DNA from: Spirochaetia bacterium
GTDB taxonomy: Bacteria; Spirochaetota; Spirochaetia; Treponematales; Treponemataceae
NCBI GenBank assembly: GCA_900769985.1
Contig: CAAGIS010000165.1
Span: 58,472-122,471 of the forward strand
Length of the DNA: 64,000 nucleotides
Direction: 5' to 3'
Position numbers and translations under genes: made by a program. The notes beneath the pieces were generated by a model. That model had not been told where the DNA came from. It did not search any database and worked only from the letters and a program-made list of their open reading frames with translations. Positions 19,277 to 27,123 of this stretch are shown here, one piece after another (the first letter of the stretch is position 1; each line of letters begins with the position of its first letter).

Positions 19277-19956
19277 CGTATATGCTCAGCCTCATCCAAG
19301 AGTTTTAAATGCTCTATTATTTCTGAATTATCAGGCAGTTTTTTTTCGGCCTTTTTTAAATATTTACGTGCCTCTTTGTAAAGTCCGAGTTTATAGTAAA
19401 CCCAGCCGAGTGAATCAAGGCAAGCCCCGGACTCAGGATTATAGTCAACTGCTTTTTTGCACAAGCCAAGAGCCTGTGACAAATCTTTATTCTGTGTTGC
19501 AAGAACATATCCAAGACCGTTAAGTGCTGTTGCATTTTCTGAATCTGCGGCAAGCGATTTTCTGTAATATTCAAGGCATTTTTCCGTATCCTGCTGTTCC
19601 CAGCTTACGTACGCAATGGCAGCATAAACACTTGCAGTTTTATAGCCTGTTTCAAGAAGCTTGTTCAGTTCAAAATCTGCAAGCCGTTTTCTACCAGAAA
19701 GTGCATAAATTACGGCAAGCAAAAAACGACACTGCAAAGTCCTGTTAATGTCAGTACCAGAAGTTACGACCTGTTCAAGATATAAAAGTGCATCATCATA
19801 CCGTTCCATTTTTGCATAACAAAGACCGATAAAATACGCAAGTTCGATATTGTCAATAGAAGAATCTTCCGGCAGTCCTAAAAAAAAAGCAAGGGATTCC
19901 GTATATTTTTTCTGATTGTAAAGGTTTATTCCTTCCTGCAAAACATTATTTGCCAT
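19273..19956 (-). CDS. Cytoplasmic TPR protein
   Basis: A 227-residue protein made almost wholly of tetratricopeptide repeats, for example ALLYLEQVVTSGTDINRTLQ, KCLEYYRKSLAADSENATAL and EARKYLKKAEKKLPDNSEI. It has no signal peptide or membrane segment. The ATG at 19956 is preceded by GGGTGG; a GTG three codons upstream is less likely. It lies between surE and the exported TPR/NHL gene and overlaps the latter, so they are probably translated together. It probably mediates protein contacts; the partner is not identifiable. Confidence 0.75.
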   Translation of the reverse strand: MANNVLQEGINLYNQKKYTESLAFFLGLPEDSSIDNIELAYFIGLCYAKMERYDDALLYLEQVVTSGTDINRTLQCRFLLAVIYALSGRKRLADFELNKLLETGYKTASVYAAIAYVSWEQQDTEKCLEYYRKSLAADSENATALNGLGYVLATQNKDLSQALGLCKKAVDYNPESGACLDSLGWVYYKLGLYKEARKYLKKAEKKLPDNSEIIEHLKLLDEAEHIR

Positions 19957-19976
19957 ATATTCCACCCGCTTTTATT

Positions 19977-20774
19977 CTATAACGAAAACTGAATACTATC
20001 AAGGTTATTGCTCATCGGCGGACAGCATGGTTCTGCAAAAACCCTCGAAACAGAAATATAGCCTTCACGGCAGGCTTCCATATCGCTGTAACTCCGGCTT
20101 TTAAATAAAGACGGTCCGCCTAAAAAATTTACGTTAATCTTGCCGCCGGAATTATTAAATTCTACACTGTCATTTACATATTCTTTAAAACAAAGTTCCG
20201 TAAATTTTACGCCTTTAAATTTTAAAAATGAATAAGCATTGACATTTACAAAAACGCATTTTTTTTCTGCCATAAATCCTTTGTCAGAAACGTCGCAAAG
20301 TGAACACAGTTTTTCAAGATTATCAGATACGAATTTTCCAAGGCTGTCAAAATGCCATGCATCTTTATTGTCCCAGTCTTTGCTAGCATCAAACAGCTGC
20401 ATGCTAACGGCAATTCCCGGCACTCCGCACAGCACAGCTTGTTTTGCAGCCCCGCACGTTCCGCTGTAAACGATGTCAGTTCCGAGGTTTTCGCCTTTAT
20501 TTATTCCAGAAACAACGGCATCTATCTTTACATTGAACAAATCTCCTTTTAAACCGATGTTTACGCAGTCAGCAGGAGTTCCTTCGCAAGTCCATGCAGC
20601 ATCATTGATTTTTTTCATTTCAAGAGGAGTAAAAAGATTGATGTGCACAGAATTTCCAGAACGGTTGGAACAAGGAGCTAGAACAAAAACATTGTGCTTT
20701 TCTGAAAGACATTTTACAAGCGTTTCTATTCCCCAGGCGCAAAATCCGTCATCATTCGTAACAAGAACATTCAT
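19977..20774 (-). CDS. surE: 5'/3'-nucleotidase SurE
   Basis: A 265-residue SurE-family nucleoside monophosphate phosphatase. The start MNVLVTNDDGF supplies the two metal-binding aspartates, APCSNRSGNS contains the conserved Ser and Asn, and the sequence SGINKGENLGTDIVYSGT is the family core. It removes phosphate from nucleotides, often in stress or stationary phase. The start at 20774 is the ATG after TAAGGA; the frame is open three codons further via TTG. It slightly overlaps the kinase gene upstream. Confidence 0.95.
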   Translation of the reverse strand: MNVLVTNDDGFCAWGIETLVKCLSEKHNVFVLAPCSNRSGNSVHINLFTPLEMKKINDAAWTCEGTPADCVNIGLKGDLFNVKIDAVVSGINKGENLGTDIVYSGTCGAAKQAVLCGVPGIAVSMQLFDASKDWDNKDAWHFDSLGKFVSDNLEKLCSLCDVSDKGFMAEKKCVFVNVNAYSFLKFKGVKFTELCFKEYVNDSVEFNNSGGKINVNFLGGPSLFKSRSYSDMEACREGYISVSRVFAEPCCPPMSNNLDSIQFSL

Positions 20775-20779
20775 TAAAA

Positions 20780-21961
20780 TCAATTCCTTACTGCATGAAC
20801 ACCACGCGCAGGCTTTACTTCATAAGTCGAAGGCGTAAAGCCGAAAATGCGCTCATATTCCGAGAGTTTTTTCATATAAGGTTCAACATCTTCTTTTCTT
20901 ATAATCGCATAAAGGCATCTTCCAAAGCCCTTGCCCGTAATGCGCCCACACGTAACAGGTTCCCTGATAAACTCAAGCTTTGGTTCAAGTTCAGTTACGC
21001 GCTTTAAAATCCAGTCAATTTCAGGACATGAAAGATTATACAAATCTCCAAGCAATTCGTGGCTCTGATTTATGCAGTATGCAAATTTACCGAAGTTGCC
21101 GCTTAAAACAGCATCTCTGGCATCAAGTACAAACTGATGTTCCTTTATAATATATAGAAGTTTTTTCTTGATGTCTTCCGGGATTACAGAAAGAGTTTCG
21201 TTTATTTCTGTTGCACTCTGCTCGTATATCCAGCCTCCATATACATTGTTCTTCCTGTCACGCAAATCGCCTAAAAGAAGTACGTTTTCCGGAGCACGGA
21301 CAGAATCTTCGTCCCATATTGAAATACGCGGAACTTTTGCATCTGTCAGAAAGATTTTCTTGTCTTTAAAATCAAACGGAATGTAATCATATTTTCCTGT
21401 TGCATGGTCAGTCAAAATAAGGTTTCCGGGTTTTGAGTAAAGCGCTGCAAAGTTGTCTGCAATATAATTTCCTGTATGAAGAAAAAGCTTGTTTCCGCGT
21501 TCAATTACCTGTAAAAGCTGGTCGTCAGAACACGGAATTTTCTGCATCTGGCGGATTGCATAAGCAGAACCTGCTTTTATTGCAGTAGTTATTCCAAAAC
21601 CGGCAGACGGAAGTATATCTGTATAGACTGTCAGGTTGAATCCCTTTACGTCAAAACCACCTGACGTAAAGCCGTATATCATAGCCTTTATATTGTTTGC
21701 CCATCTGTCTTCTTTTTTTACTTTTAAATTCGACAGATTAGTTTTTTTGGATTCTCCAAGCTGATGAAAATAGAAATGAGCCGCTGCATCTTCCCTCGGA
21801 GAAACTGCAATATAAACAGAAAGGTTTACAGCCATAGAAAGAGTTTTGTCTTTACAAAACCAAGAATGTTCTCCTAAAAGATGAAACCTACCGGGCGTTT
21901 CTATTACCAGCTTCGGCAAATCTCCGTATATTTCCTTATGAATTGCATAAATCTCTTTCAT
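20780..21961 (-). CDS. Galactokinase-like GHMP kinase, divergent
   Basis: A 393-residue GHMP-superfamily sugar kinase with galactokinase layout. The N-terminal GRFHLLGEH matches the galactokinase signature GRxNxIGEH, but the following TDYNGG is replaced by SWFCKDK. The ATP loop PSAGFGITTAI departs from the usual PxGxGLSSS. The catalytic aspartate region TGNYIADNFAALYSKPG is recognisable. A C-terminal GRITGKGFGRCLYAI fits the third GHMP motif (GGGxGGxxxAL). Phosphorylation of a sugar C1 hydroxyl is likely; galactose itself is uncertain because the sugar-binding residues differ. The ATG at 21961 follows GGAGTGTGGGAG. It is the first gene of a run with surE and TPR genes. Confidence 0.7.
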   Translation of the reverse strand: MKEIYAIHKEIYGDLPKLVIETPGRFHLLGEHSWFCKDKTLSMAVNLSVYIAVSPREDAAAHFYFHQLGESKKTNLSNLKVKKEDRWANNIKAMIYGFTSGGFDVKGFNLTVYTDILPSAGFGITTAIKAGSAYAIRQMQKIPCSDDQLLQVIERGNKLFLHTGNYIADNFAALYSKPGNLILTDHATGKYDYIPFDFKDKKIFLTDAKVPRISIWDEDSVRAPENVLLLGDLRDRKNNVYGGWIYEQSATEINETLSVIPEDIKKKLLYIIKEHQFVLDARDAVLSGNFGKFAYCINQSHELLGDLYNLSCPEIDWILKRVTELEPKLEFIREPVTCGRITGKGFGRCLYAIIRKEDVEPYMKKLSEYERIFGFTPSTYEVKPARGVHAVRN

Positions 21962-22076
21962 TACTCCCACACTCCACTTTTACTTTTTTATATTTTTACT
22001 GCTTTGAAAAACAAAGAAGCATTAATAAGTTACATTCTGCCATTATAAACCAATTTTTTTATAAAATCAAATTGAA

Positions 22077-22105
22077 TTGAAAATTTAATGCCAATGATTT
22101 ATACT
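22077..22105 (+). promoter_or_regulatory. Leaderless-type promoter of lnt
   Basis: TTGAAA (22077-22082), 17-base spacer, TATACT (22100-22105), then 7 bases to the lnt ATG. The bases just before the ATG are a T run with no ribosome-binding site. Confidence 0.65.
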
Positions 22106-22112
22106 TTTTTTA

Positions 22113-23759
22113 ATGAAGCTTTATGTACAGATTTTATTAGAAATTTCGTCTTCCATCATGCTCGCACTTGCAATTCCGAATGAATTTTTAAAATTCGGTT
22201 CTGCGCTTTTAGGATTTACTTCCCTTGTTCCGCATTTTACGGCACTTGAAAGCTGCACTTCACTAAAAAGAGCATGTTTTCTGTGCTTTTTTCAAAGTTG
22301 CCTTACGCACATACTTTCAAGCTTCTGGCTTGCGTTTTTTAAGGATTTTGCAGTCTTTACTCTGGGCGCGTCTGCTGTCGGAACAGGTGCAATCCATGCT
22401 TTTTCAGGCCTTTTTTTCTTCCTGCCGAAATTCAGAATTTCAAATTCACTTATAAAACCTGAACAGGCAAAAATTCTTGACTCACGAAGTTTTAAAATCT
22501 TCTGGTTTGCTGCAGTCTATACTGTCTATGAATACATAAAATCGACAGGCTTTCTTGCATATCCATGGGGAACGCTTCCAATGAGCGCATACAGCCTCAA
22601 AATCCTTGCACAGATTACAGACATCACAGGTGTCAGAGGACTCACCTTTTTATTCAGCTTTGTTTCTGCACTGACGGCAGTAATTATTTCTGACTGCGTA
22701 AAATTTTCACTAAAAAAATCGCTCTTACTCAACAAAAATACAATTTTTGCCGCAGCCTGCATTTTTTTTCTTGCAGGAGTTTATGGCGCTTTCCAGTATG
22801 CAAAACAGACATCCCCTGTCAAAATAATGAACACTGTCTTTGTCCAGCAAAACTATGACCCATGGCAGATACGTTCAGATGAAATTGCTATAATAGAATC
22901 GCAGGAACTGACACTAAAAGGAATCGAGGACTTTAAAAATCAGAAAAAGCGCCCCGATTTAGTCGTCTGGAGCGAAGGCATACTTAACTATCCTTTTCCT
23001 GAAGGAATGATTCACTATAAATTTTATCCAGAAAAAAATCCGTTGATTCCGTTCATTAACAAAAACAATGTTCCGGTAATAATCGGTGCGCCATATACTG
23101 TAAATGCAGGAGAATATAAATTCTACAACGCAGCTGTTTTGCTTGACAAAGACGGAAAATTACAGGGATTTCATGCAAAAACACATCTCGTACCGTTTGC
23201 AGAGCTCATTCCGTTTACAGAATACGCACCAGTCAGAAAACTGCTTAAAAAACTTATTGGTTTTTCAAACGGCTGGACACAGGGAACTGAATATAAAGTC
23301 TTTCCTGTCCCGCTTCATTCTTCTGTAAACTCAGAAAAACCACATGAAGACGAAAGCGCATTCATAAGCATCCCGATTTGTTTTGAAGATGCATTCGGCG
23401 ATGTCTGTGCAAAACTCAAAAAAAACGGAACTGAAGTCTTCGTAAACATTACTGACGATTCATGGTCACTTACAAAATCTGCCGAATACCAGCACTTTGT
23501 TACGGCATATTTCCGCGCAATCGAGTTCAGGACGACACTAGTGCGTTCTACAAATTCAGGATATACTGTAATCGTAGACCCAAAAGGAAAAATCGTTGCA
23601 GACTTACCTTTGTTTGAAAAGACATATCTTTCACAAAGCGTTCCTGTATATGAAAACATTTCGACTTCTTACATGCTTTTCGGAGAATGGCTTTCGCTTC
23701 TATTTGTAGCGTATATTCTGTACGTTCTCATAAAAATTACGCTTTTTTTGAATAGATGA
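22113..23759 (+). CDS. lnt: Apolipoprotein N-acyltransferase
   Basis: A 548-residue Lnt that adds the third acyl chain to lipoproteins at the inner membrane. Several N-terminal membrane segments (about residues 5-230) precede a nitrilase-like domain and a final C-terminal segment. The catalytic triad regions are visible: VVWSEGI with Glu, FHAKTHLVPFAE with Lys, and SIPICFEDAFGD with the nucleophilic Cys. Length is normal. The gene stands alone, divergent from the galactokinase-like gene, and probably has a leaderless transcript. Confidence 0.92.
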   Translation: MKLYVQILLEISSSIMLALAIPNEFLKFGSALLGFTSLVPHFTALESCTSLKRACFLCFFQSCLTHILSSFWLAFFKDFAVFTLGASAVGTGAIHAFSGLFFFLPKFRISNSLIKPEQAKILDSRSFKIFWFAAVYTVYEYIKSTGFLAYPWGTLPMSAYSLKILAQITDITGVRGLTFLFSFVSALTAVIISDCVKFSLKKSLLLNKNTIFAAACIFFLAGVYGAFQYAKQTSPVKIMNTVFVQQNYDPWQIRSDEIAIIESQELTLKGIEDFKNQKKRPDLVVWSEGILNYPFPEGMIHYKFYPEKNPLIPFINKNNVPVIIGAPYTVNAGEYKFYNAAVLLDKDGKLQGFHAKTHLVPFAELIPFTEYAPVRKLLKKLIGFSNGWTQGTEYKVFPVPLHSSVNSEKPHEDESAFISIPICFEDAFGDVCAKLKKNGTEVFVNITDDSWSLTKSAEYQHFVTAYFRAIEFRTTLVRSTNSGYTVIVDPKGKIVADLPLFEKTYLSQSVPVYENISTSYMLFGEWLSLLFVAYILYVLIKITLFLNR

Positions 23760-23804
23760 ATTTTCAATAAAAAAAAAGAATTTTCACATACTCTTAGAAT
23801 TCTA

Positions 23805-23833
23805 TTGTCTTAATATATATAGTGGTGTATAAT
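23805..23833 (+). promoter_or_regulatory. Promoter of nrdR-nrdD
   Basis: TTGTCT (23805-23810), 17-base spacer, perfect TATAAT (23828-23833). An NrdR-type box fills the spacer, so a bound repressor would block RNA polymerase. Confidence 0.75.
23810..23825 (+). promoter_or_regulatory. NrdR box 1 upstream of nrdR
   Basis: A 16-base NrdR-type site with a good right half (TATATATAG, then TGG) and a weaker left half. It lies between -35 and -10. Its centre is 42 bp from the centre of box 2. Confidence 0.6.
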
Positions 23834-23851
23834 TAGGCTAATTCATTTTTA

Positions 23852-23867
23852 ACACTATATACAAACA
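23852..23867 (+). promoter_or_regulatory. NrdR box 2 upstream of nrdR
   Basis: A 16-base site starting ACACTATATACAA, close to the NrdR consensus ACACWATATATWGTGT in its left half. It lies just downstream of the predicted start point and before the ribosome-binding site of nrdR. Confidence 0.7.
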
Positions 23868-23882
23868 AAGGTAATAACATAA

Positions 23883-24350
23883 ATGCGCTGTCCAAATTGC
23901 GGTAATAATGACGACAAAGTAATTGAATCACGTTCTCTCGGCGAAGGCGAAATAATACGGCGCAGGAGGGAATGCCTCCAGTGCGGATACCGTTTTACAA
24001 GTCACGAAAAAATAGAAGAAAAGCCGTTTATGGTCGTAAAGCGTGACGGCAGAAGGGAACCTTTTGACAGGGAAAAACTTGAAAAAGGAATCCAGCGCGC
24101 ACTTGAAAAACGCCCTGTTGCAACTTCAATGATTGAAATCATCGTAAGCGAAATAGAAGACCAGGCATTCATGCAGGGACGGATTTCAAGAGAAATTACG
24201 ACGGCAGAACTTGGCGAACTTGTTTTGACAAGATTGAATACAGTAGACAAAGTTGCATATATCAGATTTGCTTCAGTCTACAAACATTTTGAAAATTTAG
24301 ATGAATTTATTAAAGAAGTGAAAAAGTTGGGAGGAGACAACAATGAGTAA
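23883..24350 (+). CDS. nrdR: Ribonucleotide reductase repressor NrdR
   Basis: A 155-residue NrdR. The N-terminal zinc ribbon is formed by MRCPNCG and CLQCGYRF, and residues about 48-138 are an ATP-cone starting VVKRDGRREPFDREKLEKGI. NrdR senses ATP/dATP and represses ribonucleotide reductase genes. AAAGG precedes the ATG. The gene overlaps nrdD by 8 bases, so repressor and enzyme are translationally linked. Paired boxes in its own promoter predict autoregulation. Confidence 0.97.
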   Translation: MRCPNCGNNDDKVIESRSLGEGEIIRRRRECLQCGYRFTSHEKIEEKPFMVVKRDGRREPFDREKLEKGIQRALEKRPVATSMIEIIVSEIEDQAFMQGRISREITTAELGELVLTRLNTVDKVAYIRFASVYKHFENLDEFIKEVKKLGGDNNE

Positions 24351-26454
24351 TCAGTCGGTTTTTCCTGAATGGAAAAGTTTTCTTGGAACATCTCAGGACA
24401 AAGAAACACAAAGCTTTATAAAATCGGTAGTAAAACGTTCCGGGGCAGTCGTTGCGTATGACAGGACAAAAATAGAAAAAGCTATCGGAAAGGCAATCGA
24501 AGCCGTTGAAAAATTTCCTGACCCTGAAAAAGCATCAAGGCTTACAGACGCAGTAGAAGAAAAAATAAGGCTTCTGCTTGCCGGACGCCGCGCTCATTCA
24601 ATTCCTGCTATTGAAGAAATTCAGGACCTTGTAGAAAACGCACTCATCGAAAATCAGGAAGTTGAAATTGCAAAAGCATACATCTTGTATCGTGCCCGAC
24701 ACGAAGCTGTCCGTGACGCAAAAAACCTTATGGTAGACATCAACAAGACAATGGACGGCTACCTTGGTCAGAGCGACTGGCGGGTAAACGAAAATGCAAA
24801 CGTAAATTTTTCGCTCGGTGGGCTTATCCTGCACAACTCAGGAACAATTACTGCAAACTACTGGCTTAACAATATCTATTCAAAAGAAGTAAAAGAAGCA
24901 CATAAAACTGCAGCATTCCATATCCATGACCTTTCAATGTTTTCAGGATACTGTGCAGGCTGGTCTTTAAGGCAGCTTATAGTAGAAGGATTAGGCGGAG
25001 TTACTGATAAAATTACGTCAAGTCCTGCAACTCACCTTTCAACTCTTGTAAACCAAATTGTAAATTTTCTCGGAATAATGCAGAACGAATGGGCCGGAGC
25101 GCAGGCTTTTTCTTCATTCGATACTTACCTTGCACCTTTTATCCGCGCAGACAAACTGAACGAAAAACAAGTACGACAGTGCATTCAAAGCTACATTTAC
25201 GGTGTAAATACACCAAGCCGCTGGGGTTCGCAGGCACCTTTTACAAACATTACTCTTGACTGGGTATGTCCTGATGACCTCAAAAACAAAAAAGCAATCG
25301 TAGGCGGAAAAGAACAGGATTACACTTACGGAGACTGCCAGAAAGAAATGGACTTGATAAACAAAGTCTTTATCGAACTTATGATTGAAGGCGATGCAGA
25401 CGGAAGGGGTTTTGCATATCCTATCCCTACATATAACATTACAAAAGATTTTGACTGGGATTCAGAAAATGCAAAACTGCTTTTTACTATGACAGCTCAA
25501 TACGGAACTCCGAATTTCCAGAATTTCGTAAATTCTGACCTTAATCCAAGTGATGTCCGCTCAATGTGCTGCCGTCTCCAGCTTGACAAAAGGGAACTTC
25601 GCCGCCGGGGAGGAGGTCTTTTTGGAGCAGATGAGTTTACAGGTTCTATCGGTGTCGTTACGATAAACCTTCCTCAAATCGGCTACCTCGCAAATTCAGA
25701 AAACGAATTTTTTACCCGCCTTGACTATCTTATGGATCTTGCAAAAGAAAGCCTTTGTGCAAAACGCAAAGTAATTCAGCGTCTTTATGACGGCGGACTT
25801 TTTCCATATACAAGGCGTTATCTAAAGACTTTAAACAACCACTTTAATACAATCGGTTTATGCGGAATGAATGAATGCTGCCTTAACTTTTTAGGCGTAA
25901 ACATTGCAGATCCTAAGGGTAAGGCATTTGCAGAAAGAGTTTTGCAGCACATGAGAGAAAGAATGCAGGATTACCAGGAACAGACAGGCGATTTGTTCAA
26001 CCTTGAAGCAACTCCTGCAGAAAGTACTTCTTACCGTCTTGCACGTCACGACAAGGAACAGTTTCCTGACATCATTACAAGCGGTGTAGAAGACCCGTAT
26101 TACACAAACTCAAGCCAGCTCCCTGTCGATTATACGGCAGATGTTTTTGAAGCACTTGACCATCAGGAATCACTGCAGACTAAATACACAGGCGGTACGA
26201 TGTTCCATGTATTTATGGGAGAATCAATCAAAGACTGGAAATCATGCGGAGAACTTATCAAAAACATTTCTCACAATTACAGAATTCCGTTCTTCACGAT
26301 TTCGCCGACATATTCAATCTGCCATATTCACGGTTATCTGAGCGGACAGCAGTTTGAATGTCCAAAATGCAAGGCAGAACGCGAACTTGAACTAAAAAAA
26401 CGCCTTGCAGAACTCGAAGAAGAAAAGCGCATTCTTCAGGCAAAAAAAGCTTAA
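24343..26454 (+). CDS. nrdD: Class III ribonucleotide reductase large chain lacking its glycyl-radical segment
   Basis: A 703-residue anaerobic ribonucleoside-triphosphate reductase. An ATP-cone (VVKRSGAVVAYDRTKIEKAI) spans about residues 28-120. The catalytic barrel has FSGYCAGWSLRQL and SMCCRLQLDKRELRRRGGG, which carry the active-site cysteines. The zinc site near the end is complete (SICHIHGYLSG, then CPKC). In ordinary NrdD proteins the RxxGY glycyl-radical loop follows directly. Here the chain ends instead with a charged helix of about 27 residues rich in Glu, Lys and Leu. No glycyl motif exists anywhere in it. The motif is found in the next gene, so this chain should be inactive without that partner. 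Confidence 0.93.
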   Translation: MSNQSVFPEWKSFLGTSQDKETQSFIKSVVKRSGAVVAYDRTKIEKAIGKAIEAVEKFPDPEKASRLTDAVEEKIRLLLAGRRAHSIPAIEEIQDLVENALIENQEVEIAKAYILYRARHEAVRDAKNLMVDINKTMDGYLGQSDWRVNENANVNFSLGGLILHNSGTITANYWLNNIYSKEVKEAHKTAAFHIHDLSMFSGYCAGWSLRQLIVEGLGGVTDKITSSPATHLSTLVNQIVNFLGIMQNEWAGAQAFSSFDTYLAPFIRADKLNEKQVRQCIQSYIYGVNTPSRWGSQAPFTNITLDWVCPDDLKNKKAIVGGKEQDYTYGDCQKEMDLINKVFIELMIEGDADGRGFAYPIPTYNITKDFDWDSENAKLLFTMTAQYGTPNFQNFVNSDLNPSDVRSMCCRLQLDKRELRRRGGGLFGADEFTGSIGVVTINLPQIGYLANSENEFFTRLDYLMDLAKESLCAKRKVIQRLYDGGLFPYTRRYLKTLNNHFNTIGLCGMNECCLNFLGVNIADPKGKAFAERVLQHMRERMQDYQEQTGDLFNLEATPAESTSYRLARHDKEQFPDIITSGVEDPYYTNSSQLPVDYTADVFEALDHQESLQTKYTGGTMFHVFMGESIKDWKSCGELIKNISHNYRIPFFTISPTYSICHIHGYLSGQQFECPKCKAERELELKKRLAELEEEKRILQAKKA

Positions 26455-26496
26455 AAAAGCAGGTATCTGCATTAAAGAAAAAAAAACATACAACCG

Positions 26497-26512
26497 ATAC
26501 TAAATATAGCGT
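26497..26512 (+). promoter_or_regulatory. NrdR box 1 upstream of the glycyl-radical/glutaredoxin gene
   Basis: A site with core CTAAATATAG, matching 9 of 10 core positions of the NrdR box. It lies upstream of the -35 hexamer. Its centre is 42 bp from the centre of box 2, the same spacing as upstream of nrdR. Confidence 0.75.
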
Positions 26513-26519
26513 TAAATAC

Positions 26520-26548
26520 TTGACTTTTATTCTAAAAAACACTATATT
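26520..26548 (+). promoter_or_regulatory. Promoter of the glycyl-radical/glutaredoxin gene
   Basis: TTGACT (26520-26525), 17-base spacer, TATATT (26543-26548). The -10 hexamer lies inside NrdR box 2. Confidence 0.7.
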
Positions 26549-26554
26549 TAGTTT
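26539..26554 (+). promoter_or_regulatory. NrdR box 2 upstream of the glycyl-radical/glutaredoxin gene
   Basis: A site starting ACACTATATTTAG, a strong match to the NrdR box. It covers the -10 hexamer. Confidence 0.8.
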
Positions 26555-26574
26555 AGTTTTTGGGAGGAAACAAT

Positions 26575-27123
26575 ATGATAAACAACACAGAACGAACATT
26601 AAGCCAGGTTGAGTCAGAAATCGCACAGGTTCAGAATGAACTTGAAAACGTGCATGGGACTCAGACAGAAGTTTATGCCCGTATCGTAGGCTACTACAGG
26701 GCTGTTCGCAACTGGAACAAAGGCAAGGCAGACGAGTTCAAGCATCGCAAGATGTTTACGCTTGAAGATTCAAACCGTTACGATTTGACAGATGCAGACA
26801 AGCCATGCGCATGTTCAAAAGTACAGAAAATACAAGTTGCAGAAGAACCAAATGTCATTTCAAATCAGATTGCGTCTTATGACCTTTTTGTAAGAAAAAC
26901 ATGTCCTAACTGTCCGCCTGTAAAATCATATATGGCAAACGTAAAGCTTACAGGCAATATGATTGACGTAGACACTCCAGAAGGACTTTCAGAAGCAGCG
27001 TTAAAAGGTGTTTTTGCAGCTCCTACTGTAATCGTTTACAACGAAAATCATAAAGAAATTGCACGTGCGCACAATGTTGAAGAACTTACGGCAATTTTTG
27101 AACCTGCTGTAGTAGTGGCATAA
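26575..27123 (+). CDS. Stand-alone NrdD glycyl-radical domain fused to a glutaredoxin-like domain
   Basis: A 182-residue protein. Residues 7-28 form a heptad-like helix (ERTLSQVESEIAQVQNELEN). Residues 31-61 are the C-terminal glycyl-radical segment of class III ribonucleotide reductases: TEVYARIVGYY with predicted radical Gly39, then NWNKGKADEFKHRKMF. A CAC pair follows at 78-80. Residues about 100-182 are a glutaredoxin/NrdH-like fold with CPNC at 110-113 and a cis-proline region (AAPTVIVY). It should complete the NrdD chain, as GrcA does for pyruvate formate-lyase, and supply electrons through its redoxin domain. Both roles are inferred. The ATG at 26575 follows GGGAGG; a TTG at 26560 is in frame but lies before that site. 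It overlaps nrdG by 1 base. Confidence 0.85.
   Translation: MINNTERTLSQVESEIAQVQNELENVHGTQTEVYARIVGYYRAVRNWNKGKADEFKHRKMFTLEDSNRYDLTDADKPCACSKVQKIQVAEEPNVISNQIASYDLFVRKTCPNCPPVKSYMANVKLTGNMIDVDTPEGLSEAALKGVFAAPTVIVYNENHKEIARAHNVEELTAIFEPAVVVA

Noticed and set aside
26461..26472. Terminator after nrdD from GCAGGTATCTGC.
   Set aside because: Only a 4-bp stem with no T run.
26455..26574. Frameshift or sequence error splitting one nrdD gene into two.
   Set aside because: The gap is 120 bases and holds a promoter, paired NrdR boxes and a strong ribosome-binding site, and both chains carry extra helical ends. This fits two designed genes better than a break.
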